64,000 nucleotides of DNA from Antrihabitans stalactiti (GTDB taxonomy: Bacteria; Actinomycetota; Actinomycetes; Mycobacteriales; Mycobacteriaceae): contig NZ_VCQU01000001.1 in assembly GCF_012932915.1 (NCBI RefSeq), positions 558,001-622,000 of the forward strand. Reading direction: 5' to 3'. The notes under the pieces were generated by a model. It was not told where the DNA came from and did no database searches. It saw only the letters and a program-made list of their open reading frames with translations. Positions 57,300 to 64,000 of the stretch are shown in pieces. Each line of letters begins with the position of its first letter. The first letter of the stretch is position 1. The position numbers and the translations under genes are program-made.

Positions 57300-58520
57300 T
57301 CAGCAGATTCGCGCCGTCGGGAGCCCCTGGAACTTCTTGTCGAGGAAGTCCAACGCCTGGAACATGCCGAGCGGCGCGGCGGACAAGTGGTCCGGGGTCG
57401 GCGTGATCATGGTGAACAACTGCACGCCGGCACGGCAGTAACGGCCGAGAGTGTTGTCGATCGCGTCGACCGGAATCAGTCCGTCGATCGGACTGTGCCA
57501 TTCGAAGATCGGGGTCTTCGGGATTCCGTCGTAGAACTCCAAGCTGTTCTCGTTGAGCACCTGCCACACCGACGGCGTATCCATGTAGTCACGTCGGTCC
57601 GTCAACTGGTCGGAGCTCTTGTACAAACCGACGAACATCGCTTCGTTGGTGCAGCCGTTGATGACCCAGTTGGCGAGCCAGCGGCCGTACCCGTTGAGTT
57701 GGCTGGCTACATCGATCCGGTCAGGATATTCGCGCTCCAGCCCGAGTAGTGCAATCGCGGCCAGACCGAACGCAATGTGCGGCTGGGTTCCGAGAGCGCG
57801 AGCCATCGTCGACAAGTTCATCGGCACACCACCGTATGCAGCGCCGACAATGTTGAGCTCGGGCGCGTAAGTCGGTGCGAGAGCCGCCGCCCAGGCGGTA
57901 GCCATCCCGCCGCCGGAGTACCCGCCCATTCCGACCGGGCTGTTGGTGACCATGAACTCGGGGACATTCTTGACGGCTCTGATTCCGTCCAGGGTGATCT
58001 GCCCGCCGAGTCTTGCGGCGCCGTAGGACATGCGCGGTCCGAGGTGATCGGGCAGAGCGACCGACCAGCCCCGGGCCAGCGCAACGTTGAGCCCCGGCAT
58101 CTCGAGGATCAAGTTCATCGGGTCTGACGTGTAGAGCTTGGATGCGACTTTGCACTTGGTGCCGAGCGCGTTGATGATGTGCTGGTACGAGAGCAGCGGG
58201 GCATCCGGCGTGTGGTTCGACGGGAGCAGGTACGTCGTGTTCGCCGCGATCGACTTGCCCTCGGAATCAGTGCTTCGGAACAGCACCTCGAAAACTCGGC
58301 TGGTCGGGAAGTAGACGTGCCACGGCCGCTCCCGAACTTTCAGCACATCGCCGTTCGCATGGGCGTCGAGGTCCGCAGGTGCCGCATAGAACGGATCCGG
58401 ATCGGGCGCGGGCATCAGCGGATCCGCGGCTGCGCGGCTCGGTCCGACAAAGGCCGCAGCGAGCGCGATCAGCAACCAGATTGCGACGGCGTGTGCAAAC
58501 CTGCGGAAAGAAAAAGCCAT
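57300..58520 (-). CDS. secreted LIP-family lipase (third copy)
   Basis: 406 residues from the ATG at 58520, which begins a good signal peptide (MAFSFRRFAHAVAIWLLIALAAAFVGPSRAAA); the frame is open 49 codons upstream without homology. The LIP fold shows VALPDHLGPRMSYGAARLGG, the elbow GYSGGG with Ser202, Asp in SPIDGLIPVD and His in PDHLSAA. It is a closer relative of the tuberculous LipY/Rv-type secretory lipases than of the coupled pair at 23 kb. Extracellular ester hydrolysis is expected. Confidence 0.87.
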   Translation of the reverse strand: MAFSFRRFAHAVAIWLLIALAAAFVGPSRAAADPLMPAPDPDPFYAAPADLDAHANGDVLKVRERPWHVYFPTSRVFEVLFRSTDSEGKSIAANTTYLLPSNHTPDAPLLSYQHIINALGTKCKVASKLYTSDPMNLILEMPGLNVALARGWSVALPDHLGPRMSYGAARLGGQITLDGIRAVKNVPEFMVTNSPVGMGGYSGGGMATAWAAALAPTYAPELNIVGAAYGGVPMNLSTMARALGTQPHIAFGLAAIALLGLEREYPDRIDVASQLNGYGRWLANWVINGCTNEAMFVGLYKSSDQLTDRRDYMDTPSVWQVLNENSLEFYDGIPKTPIFEWHSPIDGLIPVDAIDNTLGRYCRAGVQLFTMITPTPDHLSAAPLGMFQALDFLDKKFQGLPTARIC

Positions 58521-58777
58521 CGTCAACACCGTTCGGTCAGAGCGCTCGCCCGCAAGCCGGCAAGAAATCCAAAGAGCCAGGATCGTTATTGGATTGTAGT
58601 CAGACGTTCTACCCGACGACGCGGTAATCCCGATGACAGACTCGCGGGCTTCCGTGCGGGAATTCAACTATCTGTTGCCTGGGCTTCATCGTAGAACGGC
58701 GTGACCGTGCAATATTCTGGGCAGGTCGGGACCTCGAGCGACGCACACGTGGGCGTCGAGTAAGTGGAGGTTCGGAT

Positions 58778-59998
58778 ATGGGCGAACAGCGGAATCGTCG
58801 AGAGCGCCCCGCTCTCGAAGCACAACGAATCGGGCCCCGCACGAATTTGCGTTCTCGTGCCGTTGCCTGGTGGTGCGCCGATTTCGACTACGAATGGATG
58901 CCCACCTTTCTCTCGCGCCGCGGACTCACTCGCATGCTGAAATGGTCGGTGGGTGCGTGGTGCGCGGTATTCGGTCTCTATGTCGCGCTTCTCGAGTTCA
59001 CGGTCGACGAGGACACCGCAAGGTGGCGATCGGGGTTGATGTTCGTCCTGGCAGCCAGCGCGTTCTACACCGCAATACGGTGGCCGATCACAAAGTGGCC
59101 GTCCGAAAGAAGGTCGCTGTGGTTCGTTCTCTGGGCTGACGCAGCACTCAGCATCGGGCTTTTTGCGGGCGCGGGAAGTACCTCGTCACCACTGGCCGGC
59201 AGCGGATTGTTCGTCGTTATCGGCATCTATGTGACCCTGTTGCACAGTTCGCGCATTCTTGCCCTGCATCTCGGCTGGGCGGGCGCAACGATCGGGGTGG
59301 CCGCTGCGCAGTACCTGGTCGGAGACTCGGAAGCTGAAGTAGCGCTGTTCGCCATTCGCGTGCTTATTTTGGTGGGTTTGATGACTGGGATTCCGCTGAT
59401 CCTGCACATCGGCTTGCAGTTTTTGAAGGAGGATGCGGAGGGTTCGCACCGGGATCCACTCACCGGTTTGCTGAATCGCCGCGGCCTGGCCGCCGAGGCA
59501 TATCAACTATTTTCGTCGGCACGTGACGATCAGGTTGTCATCGTGACCGCGCTCGCCGACTTGGACGGGTTCAAGTCCCTCAACGACCGATACGGTCACG
59601 CCAGCGGTGACCAGGCGTTGCGCGCCGTCGCGGGCCGACTCCACGCAGCCATTCCGCGGACCGGACTCGTTGCGAGGTTGGGCGGCGACGAGTTCGCCGC
59701 GGTCGTCGCGATCCCAGTCGACCAGGTCGACAAGATTGTCGCCCGCCTACACGAATCGATCAACGACTCACTCGATATCGTCCCCGTGACCGCAAGCACG
59801 GGAGCGTGGATCCGCACCGGCCTGGTCCCGGCGATCGACCCGTCCAACGCGTTCGCCACGGAACTACACCAGGCGGACCTGGCGATGTACGAAGCCAAGA
59901 ATTCCGGCGGCGATCGGCTCGTCTGCCACAGCAGCACAACGCCCGTAGCGCGAACCCGCGCGGACGTTCTATCGCCACTTTCTGAACGCATCGAGTAG
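58778..59998 (+). CDS. membrane diguanylate cyclase (GGDEF)
   Basis: 406 residues. The N-terminus carries ADFDYEWMPTFLSRRGLTRMLKW, followed by about six membrane helices (55-225). The GGDEF domain (about 235-390) has DPLTGLLNRRGL, DLDGFKSLNDRYGH and the active-site GGDEF at 302-306. No EAL domain or clear RxxD inhibitory site was seen. It should make cyclic di-GMP. The ATG follows GTGGAGG. Its N-terminal half is duplicated as a broken fragment at 3212. The 3' end overlaps the convergent anti-sigma gene by 30 bp. Confidence 0.92.
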   Translation: MGEQRNRRERPALEAQRIGPRTNLRSRAVAWWCADFDYEWMPTFLSRRGLTRMLKWSVGAWCAVFGLYVALLEFTVDEDTARWRSGLMFVLAASAFYTAIRWPITKWPSERRSLWFVLWADAALSIGLFAGAGSTSSPLAGSGLFVVIGIYVTLLHSSRILALHLGWAGATIGVAAAQYLVGDSEAEVALFAIRVLILVGLMTGIPLILHIGLQFLKEDAEGSHRDPLTGLLNRRGLAAEAYQLFSSARDDQVVIVTALADLDGFKSLNDRYGHASGDQALRAVAGRLHAAIPRTGLVARLGGDEFAAVVAIPVDQVDKIVARLHESINDSLDIVPVTASTGAWIRTGLVPAIDPSNAFATELHQADLAMYEAKNSGGDRLVCHSSTTPVARTRADVLSPLSERIE

Positions 59999-60211
59999 TC
60001 GCTCGCGGAAAACCGGGTCCAGTGGCTCCGGTTGGCTTGCGTCGAGAATGCGAGCCGTTGTGCGCATTTGCTCGACATAGTTCAGGCACCCAGGGCAAAG
60101 TTCCAGATGATGTTCGACCCGCGCAGTCGTCTCCGGGTCCAATACGCCGTCGAGATACTCCGTGACGAGTTCGACGATCTCCTGGCAACTGATATGGGCA
60201 GGTTCGGTCAT
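59969..60211 (-). CDS. zinc-binding anti-sigma factor
   Basis: 80 residues from the ATG at 60211, which overlaps the sigma gene's TGA (ATGA). It carries the ZAS motif H-x3-C-x2-C (HLELCPGC) with an upstream Cys in HISCQEIVELVTEYLDG, a typical zinc-coordinating anti-sigma domain. No membrane helix, so a soluble regulator, probably redox- or stress-responsive. It should bind the ECF sigma factor encoded upstream. Confidence 0.88.
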   Translation of the reverse strand: MTEPAHISCQEIVELVTEYLDGVLDPETTARVEHHLELCPGCLNYVEQMRTTARILDASQPEPLDPVFRERLLDAFRKWR

Positions 60212-60864
60212 GACGAATCGACCGCCAAGTAGGCCTCCAGGCCTTGCCGAATCCGCGTGCGGCCGCGGTGCAGTAGGACTCGCTGATTTTCTGTCGTCAA
60301 CGACAGCATCGTGCATACCTCCCCCGCGTCGAGACCGAGCATGTCCCGCAGCGCCACGACCATCCGCTGCCGCGTCGGCAAACGATCCAATTCCGCACGA
60401 GCAAGAGCCAAGATCTCGTCGCCCAGCACGGACGTCTCGGGAGTCACGTACCAAGGGGCAGGCACGTACTCAGGGCGCCAGCCGCCCGGATATCGATCGT
60501 CGGCAGGCCGGAACCGCATGGGGTCGACCGACGCGCCGTTCGGGAAGGTTCCAGCAACTTCGCGCGTTGCGTTGTGGTGGTCTCGAATTCCTCGGGCCTT
60601 CGCCACGTTCACGAGAACCGCAAACAACCATGTCCGCAACGACGACCGACCTTCGAATTTGTCGATGCCTTTGAGCAACGCAATCCAGGTCTCTTGCACG
60701 ACGTCCTCGGCAGCCTCGTGGCCGGCGACGTAGCCGCGGGCGATGCGGAGCATCGTCGGCGTGTATCGGTCGACCACCTCGGCGAAGGCGGACTCGTCGC
60801 CGCACCGAAGCGCGGCCACGAGCCCCTCTTCGCCGACGTCTCGAGTGGGCGCATCAGCTGGCAA
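60208..60864 (-). CDS. ECF-type RNA polymerase sigma factor
   Basis: 218 residues from a TTG at 60864; a GTG at 60819 has a better ribosome site (GAGGGG) and would remove 15 residues. Region 2 is about 18-85 (AFAEVVDRYTPTMLRIARGYV, EDVVQETWIALLKGIDKFEGRSSLRTWLF). Region 4 is about 150-205 (LPTRQRMVVALRDMLGLDAGEVCTML, RVLLHRGRTRIRQGLEAYL). Between them is a long linker with many Pro and Trp (RYPGGWRPEYVPAPWYVTP). Co-translated with a ZAS-type anti-sigma factor. Confidence 0.92.
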   Translation of the reverse strand: MPADAPTRDVGEEGLVAALRCGDESAFAEVVDRYTPTMLRIARGYVAGHEAAEDVVQETWIALLKGIDKFEGRSSLRTWLFAVLVNVAKARGIRDHHNATREVAGTFPNGASVDPMRFRPADDRYPGGWRPEYVPAPWYVTPETSVLGDEILALARAELDRLPTRQRMVVALRDMLGLDAGEVCTMLSLTTENQRVLLHRGRTRIRQGLEAYLAVDSS

Positions 60865-60921
60865 GCCTCAATGATCGCCGAAAACTGTCCGATCGACGTC
60901 CGGTTCGCCCGAACTGACGGA

Positions 60922-61653
60922 CTACCGGTACTCCGGGTTCTCGAAGTCGTAACGGCAACCAGCGTCCCAACCGGAACGCTGGTTCCCGTACGCCGGAACA
61001 CCGCCCGCGTCCTTGAGCAGTCGCGCCAGATGGATGAGATTCCAGGTCATGAACGTGGTGTTGCGGTTGGTGAAATCGTTCTCCGGACCGCCAGAACCGG
61101 GATCGAGGTAGGACGGCCCCGGACCGGCTTCACCGATCCATCCCGCATCGGCTTGCGGCGGAATCGTGTAGCCGATGTGCTGCAACGTGTAGAGCACGTT
61201 CTGTGCGCAGTGCTTGATGCCATCCTCGTTGCCGGTGATCAAACATCCACCGACCCGACCGTAGTAGAGGTATTGGCCCGCGTCGTTGAGCAGATGCGAG
61301 CCACCGTACAAACGCTCGTGAACCTGCTTCATGATCGAGCTGTTGTCGCCGAGCCAGATCGGTCCGGCGAGGACCAAAATGTCTGACGCCAACACCTTTT
61401 CGAAGATTTCGGGCCAGTCGTCGGTCGCGGCGCCGTGCTCGCGCATGTCCGGCCACACACCGGTGGCGATGTCGTGATCGACTGCGCGCACCGTTTCGAC
61501 CGTGATCCCGTGGGCCTCCATGATGCGCGTGCTGATGTCGACGAGTCCCTGGGTATTGCTGGGCTCCGGCGACCTTTTGAGGGTGCAGTTGATGAACAGC
61601 GCCCGCAGATCGCTGTAGTCGGCTGGGGGCGTGTTGGCAGTTGACTCGGTCAT
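60922..61653 (-). CDS. flavodoxin-like NAD(P)H/FMN reductase
   Basis: 243 residues. The N-terminal flavodoxin fold opens with LRALFINCTLKRSPEPSNTQGLVD, where the Thr/Ser-rich loop should bind FMN phosphate. ILVLAGPIWLGDNSSIMKQVHERL follows near 95-118 and GGCLITGNEDG near 138. The C-terminal 60 residues are extra. A quinone or flavin reductase role is likely; the electron acceptor is unknown. It lies 57 bp upstream of the sigma gene's start on the same strand as the hypothetical at 61684. Confidence 0.85.
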   Translation of the reverse strand: MTESTANTPPADYSDLRALFINCTLKRSPEPSNTQGLVDISTRIMEAHGITVETVRAVDHDIATGVWPDMREHGAATDDWPEIFEKVLASDILVLAGPIWLGDNSSIMKQVHERLYGGSHLLNDAGQYLYYGRVGGCLITGNEDGIKHCAQNVLYTLQHIGYTIPPQADAGWIGEAGPGPSYLDPGSGGPENDFTNRNTTFMTWNLIHLARLLKDAGGVPAYGNQRSGWDAGCRYDFENPEYR

Positions 61654-61683
61654 GCACCCTAGTGTGGGCAGCCCGGGCTGGCG

Positions 61684-62304
61684 TTACACGCGTTTCACGC
61701 TGTCCTTTCCATCTTCGAAGAACGCGACAATCGACTCGACCGATGGCAGGTCGTCCACCGTCCGAGCAGCGCCGAACGATTCATTCCAGAACGGACCGAT
61801 CTGGGGTGTCCACGGACCGACGTAGGCATACGGTGTCGCGATTCCGCTGTCGCCCGGCGAAATGCCGTAGTTCACTTCGTCCACGGCAATTCCGAGGTCG
61901 AAATGCTCAGGCCACAGGACCGGTTCCTCGGTGGGCGCGAACGTGCGTAACGCCTTGTCCCCCATCGCGAACCAGCCCAGCACCAGCGCCGCGGCGGCCG
62001 GGTCGACCGATAGCGGCTCGTCCAGCGACACCCCCGTCGTGTCGGCGTACACGCCCTCTGCGACTCCGGGTTCGACGCCCGCGAGCTGAGCGAGTTCGCG
62101 ATACGTTCCGGTCAGCGGCGCCCGACCCTCCGGCCAGACCAGCTCGGCGCCCTCGATCCGAATCGGCAGGATCTTTCCACCGATCCCGTCCGAGTCCACC
62201 GCCAGTCGAATCGTCTGGTGCAAACGATGCTGCGGACCCGCAATCAGCAACTCCGCAACCGCATGCAGCGATCGCCGGGTCGCGGCCAAAGTCTCGTCGT
62301 TCAT
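61684..62304 (-). CDS. conserved hypothetical protein
   Basis: 206 residues from the ATG at 62304 (GAGGA upstream). N-terminal LAATRRSLHAVAELLIAGPQHRLHQTIRLAV is followed by a beta-rich region with TFAPTEEPVLWPEHFDLGIAVDEVNYGISPGDSGIATPYAYVGPWTPQ, and it ends DSVKRV. No signal peptide, helix or catalytic motif is recognised. Divergent from the Rieske-ThDP fusion gene with a palindrome between. Confidence 0.7.
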   Translation of the reverse strand: MNDETLAATRRSLHAVAELLIAGPQHRLHQTIRLAVDSDGIGGKILPIRIEGAELVWPEGRAPLTGTYRELAQLAGVEPGVAEGVYADTTGVSLDEPLSVDPAAAALVLGWFAMGDKALRTFAPTEEPVLWPEHFDLGIAVDEVNYGISPGDSGIATPYAYVGPWTPQIGPFWNESFGAARTVDDLPSVESIVAFFEDGKDSVKRV

Positions 62305-62314
62305 GTGAAGTCCT

Positions 62315-62326
62315 CGATTCGAATCG
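62315..62326. promoter_or_regulatory. palindrome between divergent genes
   Basis: CGATTCGAATCG is a perfect 12-bp palindrome, 11 bp before the ATG at 62304 and 71 bp before the one at 62397. It may be an operator, but a palindrome this short can also arise by chance. Confidence 0.3.
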
Positions 62327-62396
62327 GTGTAACGCCATAGGTCGCGCCCTGCACTACGTCTCATACAAGCGTGTCAGGCGAGAGATGGAGCGTTAC

Positions 62397-64000
62397 ATGA
62401 ATCAGTGGCACCGCGTGGCGGAAGTTCCCGCCGAAGGTCGTGTGCACACCGCGATCGTCGACGGCCGCAGCATCGCCCTGACGCGGTGCGGCGGCCGCGT
62501 CGGGGCACTCGACAACCATTGTCCCCATCAAGGCGGACCGCTCGGCGAAGGCTCGATCGAGAACGGCCTGCTGCGGTGTCCGTGGCACGGCTACGACTAC
62601 AACCCGACCACTGGCCGTCCACCTGCTGGATTCTCGGATGCACCAACAGCTTTCGATGTGGACGAACGCGACGACGGAACCTACGTCTGCTTACCCGACG
62701 TAGTCGAACGGCAACGCTCCGTCTCGGACGTTCTCGTCGAAACTCTGGTCGCATGGGGTGTCGACACCGTCTTCGGCATGGTCGGGCACTCGAATCTCGG
62801 CTTCGCAGACGCCTTGCGCAAGGCCGAAGAGCGCGGCGAACTGAAATTCATCGGAATTCGCCACGAAGGCGCCGCAGCATTCGCAGCGAGCGGCTACGGC
62901 AAACTGACCGGCCGACCGGCCGCCTGCTTCGCCATCGCCGGACCAGGTTCGACAAACTTGCTGACCGGGCTGTACGACGCAAAACTCGACGGCGCTCCGG
63001 TCGTCGCGATTTCCGGTCAGGTCCCGTCGACGGTCCGCGGCCGTGGCGCCTTCCAGGACCTCGACCTCGCTGCCGTGTTTCGCGATGTTGCGTTGTCCAC
63101 CGTCACCATCGAATCCGGCTCCGCACATGCCGAATTGGCGGCGACGTCCGTCAAACGCGCGCTCGACGGACGTGGCGTCACTCATCTCGTCCTGCCAGAC
63201 GAAGTCCAGGACCAACCGTCGGACGCACCCGCGATGGCACCGACCGGACGCTTGGCGGACTGGGCGATCGCCCCACCGGTGGGCCCACTCGCGCGCGCTC
63301 TGGAAACGATCCGGACCGCTCGCCGACCGGTCATCATCGTCGGGCAGGGCGCACGCGGCGCCGCAGAGGAAGTCCGCGAACTGGCCGAATTGTTGCACGC
63401 CCCTGTGCTGACCACGTTCCGTGCGAAAGGGCTTGTGCCGGATACGCATCCGTTGGGCGCAGGCGTACTTGGCCGATCTGGAACGCCAGTGGCATCCTGG
63501 CTGATGAACGAGTCCGATCTCCTTGTCGTCGTCGGTGCGTCCTTCGCGAACCATACGGGCATCGCGCCCTACAAGCCGATCGTGCAGATCGACGACACCC
63601 CAGCTGCGATCGGACGCTTCAACTCCGTCGAGGTCGGCGTGCTCGGCGACGCGGCGATAACCCTGCGCTCCATCGTCGACCAACTCGGCGACGATATCAA
63701 CGCGACCGACCAAACTGCGGATGTCGCTGCGCGCTGGACGATCTGGCGCGCAGAGAAGGCTCGGCGCGCCGACGACGACCGTGGCAACGGTGTGGCGTCG
63801 GCAGCGGTATTCAAGGCACTGACCGACCACTGCCCGACCGAGGCGGTGATCAGCATCGATGTCGGCAACAACGCGTACTCATTCGGCCGGTACTTCGAGA
63901 GTTCCGGTCAGCCGGTCCTGATGAGCGGGTACCTCGGCTCGATCGGATTCGGGTATCCAGCCGCGATGGGTGCGTGGGCCGCCGACCCCACGCGACCGGT
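62397..64000 (+). CDS. Rieske-ThDP enzyme fusion (partial at right edge)
   Basis: 534 codons are visible; the frame is open at the window end. Start ATG 62397 with GGAG six bases upstream; another ATG four codons earlier (62385) is in frame. Residues 1-100 are a Rieske 2Fe-2S domain with Cys42-x-His44 and Cys61-x2-His64. From about 105 a thiamine diphosphate-dependent enzyme of the pyruvate oxidase/acetolactate synthase type follows: VETLVAWGVDTVFGMVGH, HEGAAAFAASGYGKLTG with the catalytic Glu, AGPGSTNLLTGLYDA, then the central domain. The C-terminal pyrophosphate-binding domain is only begun (ISIDVGNNAYSFGRYF). The frame is unbroken. Confidence 0.88.
   Translation, partial: MNQWHRVAEVPAEGRVHTAIVDGRSIALTRCGGRVGALDNHCPHQGGPLGEGSIENGLLRCPWHGYDYNPTTGRPPAGFSDAPTAFDVDERDDGTYVCLPDVVERQRSVSDVLVETLVAWGVDTVFGMVGHSNLGFADALRKAEERGELKFIGIRHEGAAAFAASGYGKLTGRPAACFAIAGPGSTNLLTGLYDAKLDGAPVVAISGQVPSTVRGRGAFQDLDLAAVFRDVALSTVTIESGSAHAELAATSVKRALDGRGVTHLVLPDEVQDQPSDAPAMAPTGRLADWAIAPPVGPLARALETIRTARRPVIIVGQGARGAAEEVRELAELLHAPVLTTFRAKGLVPDTHPLGAGVLGRSGTPVASWLMNESDLLVVVGASFANHTGIAPYKPIVQIDDTPAAIGRFNSVEVGVLGDAAITLRSIVDQLGDDINATDQTADVAARWTIWRAEKARRADDDRGNGVASAAVFKALTDHCPTEAVISIDVGNNAYSFGRYFESSGQPVLMSGYLGSIGFGYPAAMGAWAADPTRP

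Noticed and set aside
60903-60914. GTTCG/CGAAC inverted repeat as terminator of the flavodoxin gene
   Set aside because: The arms are only five bases, there is no U-run, and the site is more likely chance.

Overview
The window is high-GC DNA with actinobacterial gene style: GTG and TTG starts, ATGA/GTGA stop-start overlaps and several probable leaderless genes. The gene content points to a mycolic-acid-group actinobacterium of the Rhodococcus/Nocardia type. Indicators are a WS/DGAT acyltransferase, a PtpB-type phosphatase, an LpqH-like lipoprotein, secreted LIP-family lipases, an F420-dependent oxidoreductase and a DUF222/HNH protein. No rRNA, tRNA, CRISPR array or insertion sequence was recognised.

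Region 1 (0.2-13 kb) resembles the mycobacterial DosR dormancy regulon. It holds four tandem universal stress proteins and a USP-like/DUF2231 reading frame, CBS and CBS-BON proteins, a WS/DGAT wax ester/triacylglycerol synthase, an Acg-type nitroreductase, an SDR, an Rv1733c-type membrane protein and a DUF1918 (Rv0569-type) protein, followed by an RsbW-like kinase and a STAS protein. A DosR-box-like palindrome lies between divergent genes at 7904-7917. Between 3.2 and 7.2 kb four genes are broken: a diguanylate cyclase fragment, the SDR, the Rv1733c-like gene and the DUF1918 gene (in-frame amber codon). The USP-like/DUF2231 frame just beyond them is also abnormal.

Region 2 (13-23 kb): an APH-fold kinase, a PtpB-like phosphatase, a divergent acyl-CoA dehydrogenase/TetR pair around paired palindromic operators, and an AraC-regulated set that looks like organic-acid catabolism (MDR reductase, NodB-fold deacetylase, acyl-CoA ligase, SDR and a frameshifted MaoC hydratase).

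Region 3 (23-35.5 kb): two coupled secreted lipases and two lipoproteins. Then comes a lipid pair: a two-domain fatty acyl-CoA reductase and, divergent from it, a single-chain eukaryote-like acyl-CoA carboxylase of 1828 residues. With the WS/DGAT of region 1 this gives the steps malonyl-CoA, fatty acyl-CoA, fatty alcohol, wax ester.

Region 4 (35.5-44.4 kb) looks like a general-stress block. GTTT-N15/16-GGGTAY promoters of the SigF/SigB type precede a ferritin-like protein, small membrane proteins, a CsbD-like protein, an F420-dependent oxidoreductase/SRPBCC/FAD-oxidase operon and small acidic proteins. A DadA-Rieske fusion and a second STAS protein are here too.

Region 5 (44.4-64 kb): an SQR-like flavoprotein, a siroheme nitrite/sulfite reductase coupled to a rhodanese fusion, a TetR-lipase-thioesterase operon, a DUF222/HNH protein, LapA and AI-2E-family membrane proteins, more lipases, an intact GGDEF protein (the paralogue of the fragment in region 1), an ECF sigma/zinc anti-sigma pair and a flavodoxin-like protein. 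At the right edge is a Rieske-thiamine diphosphate enzyme fusion that runs out of the window.
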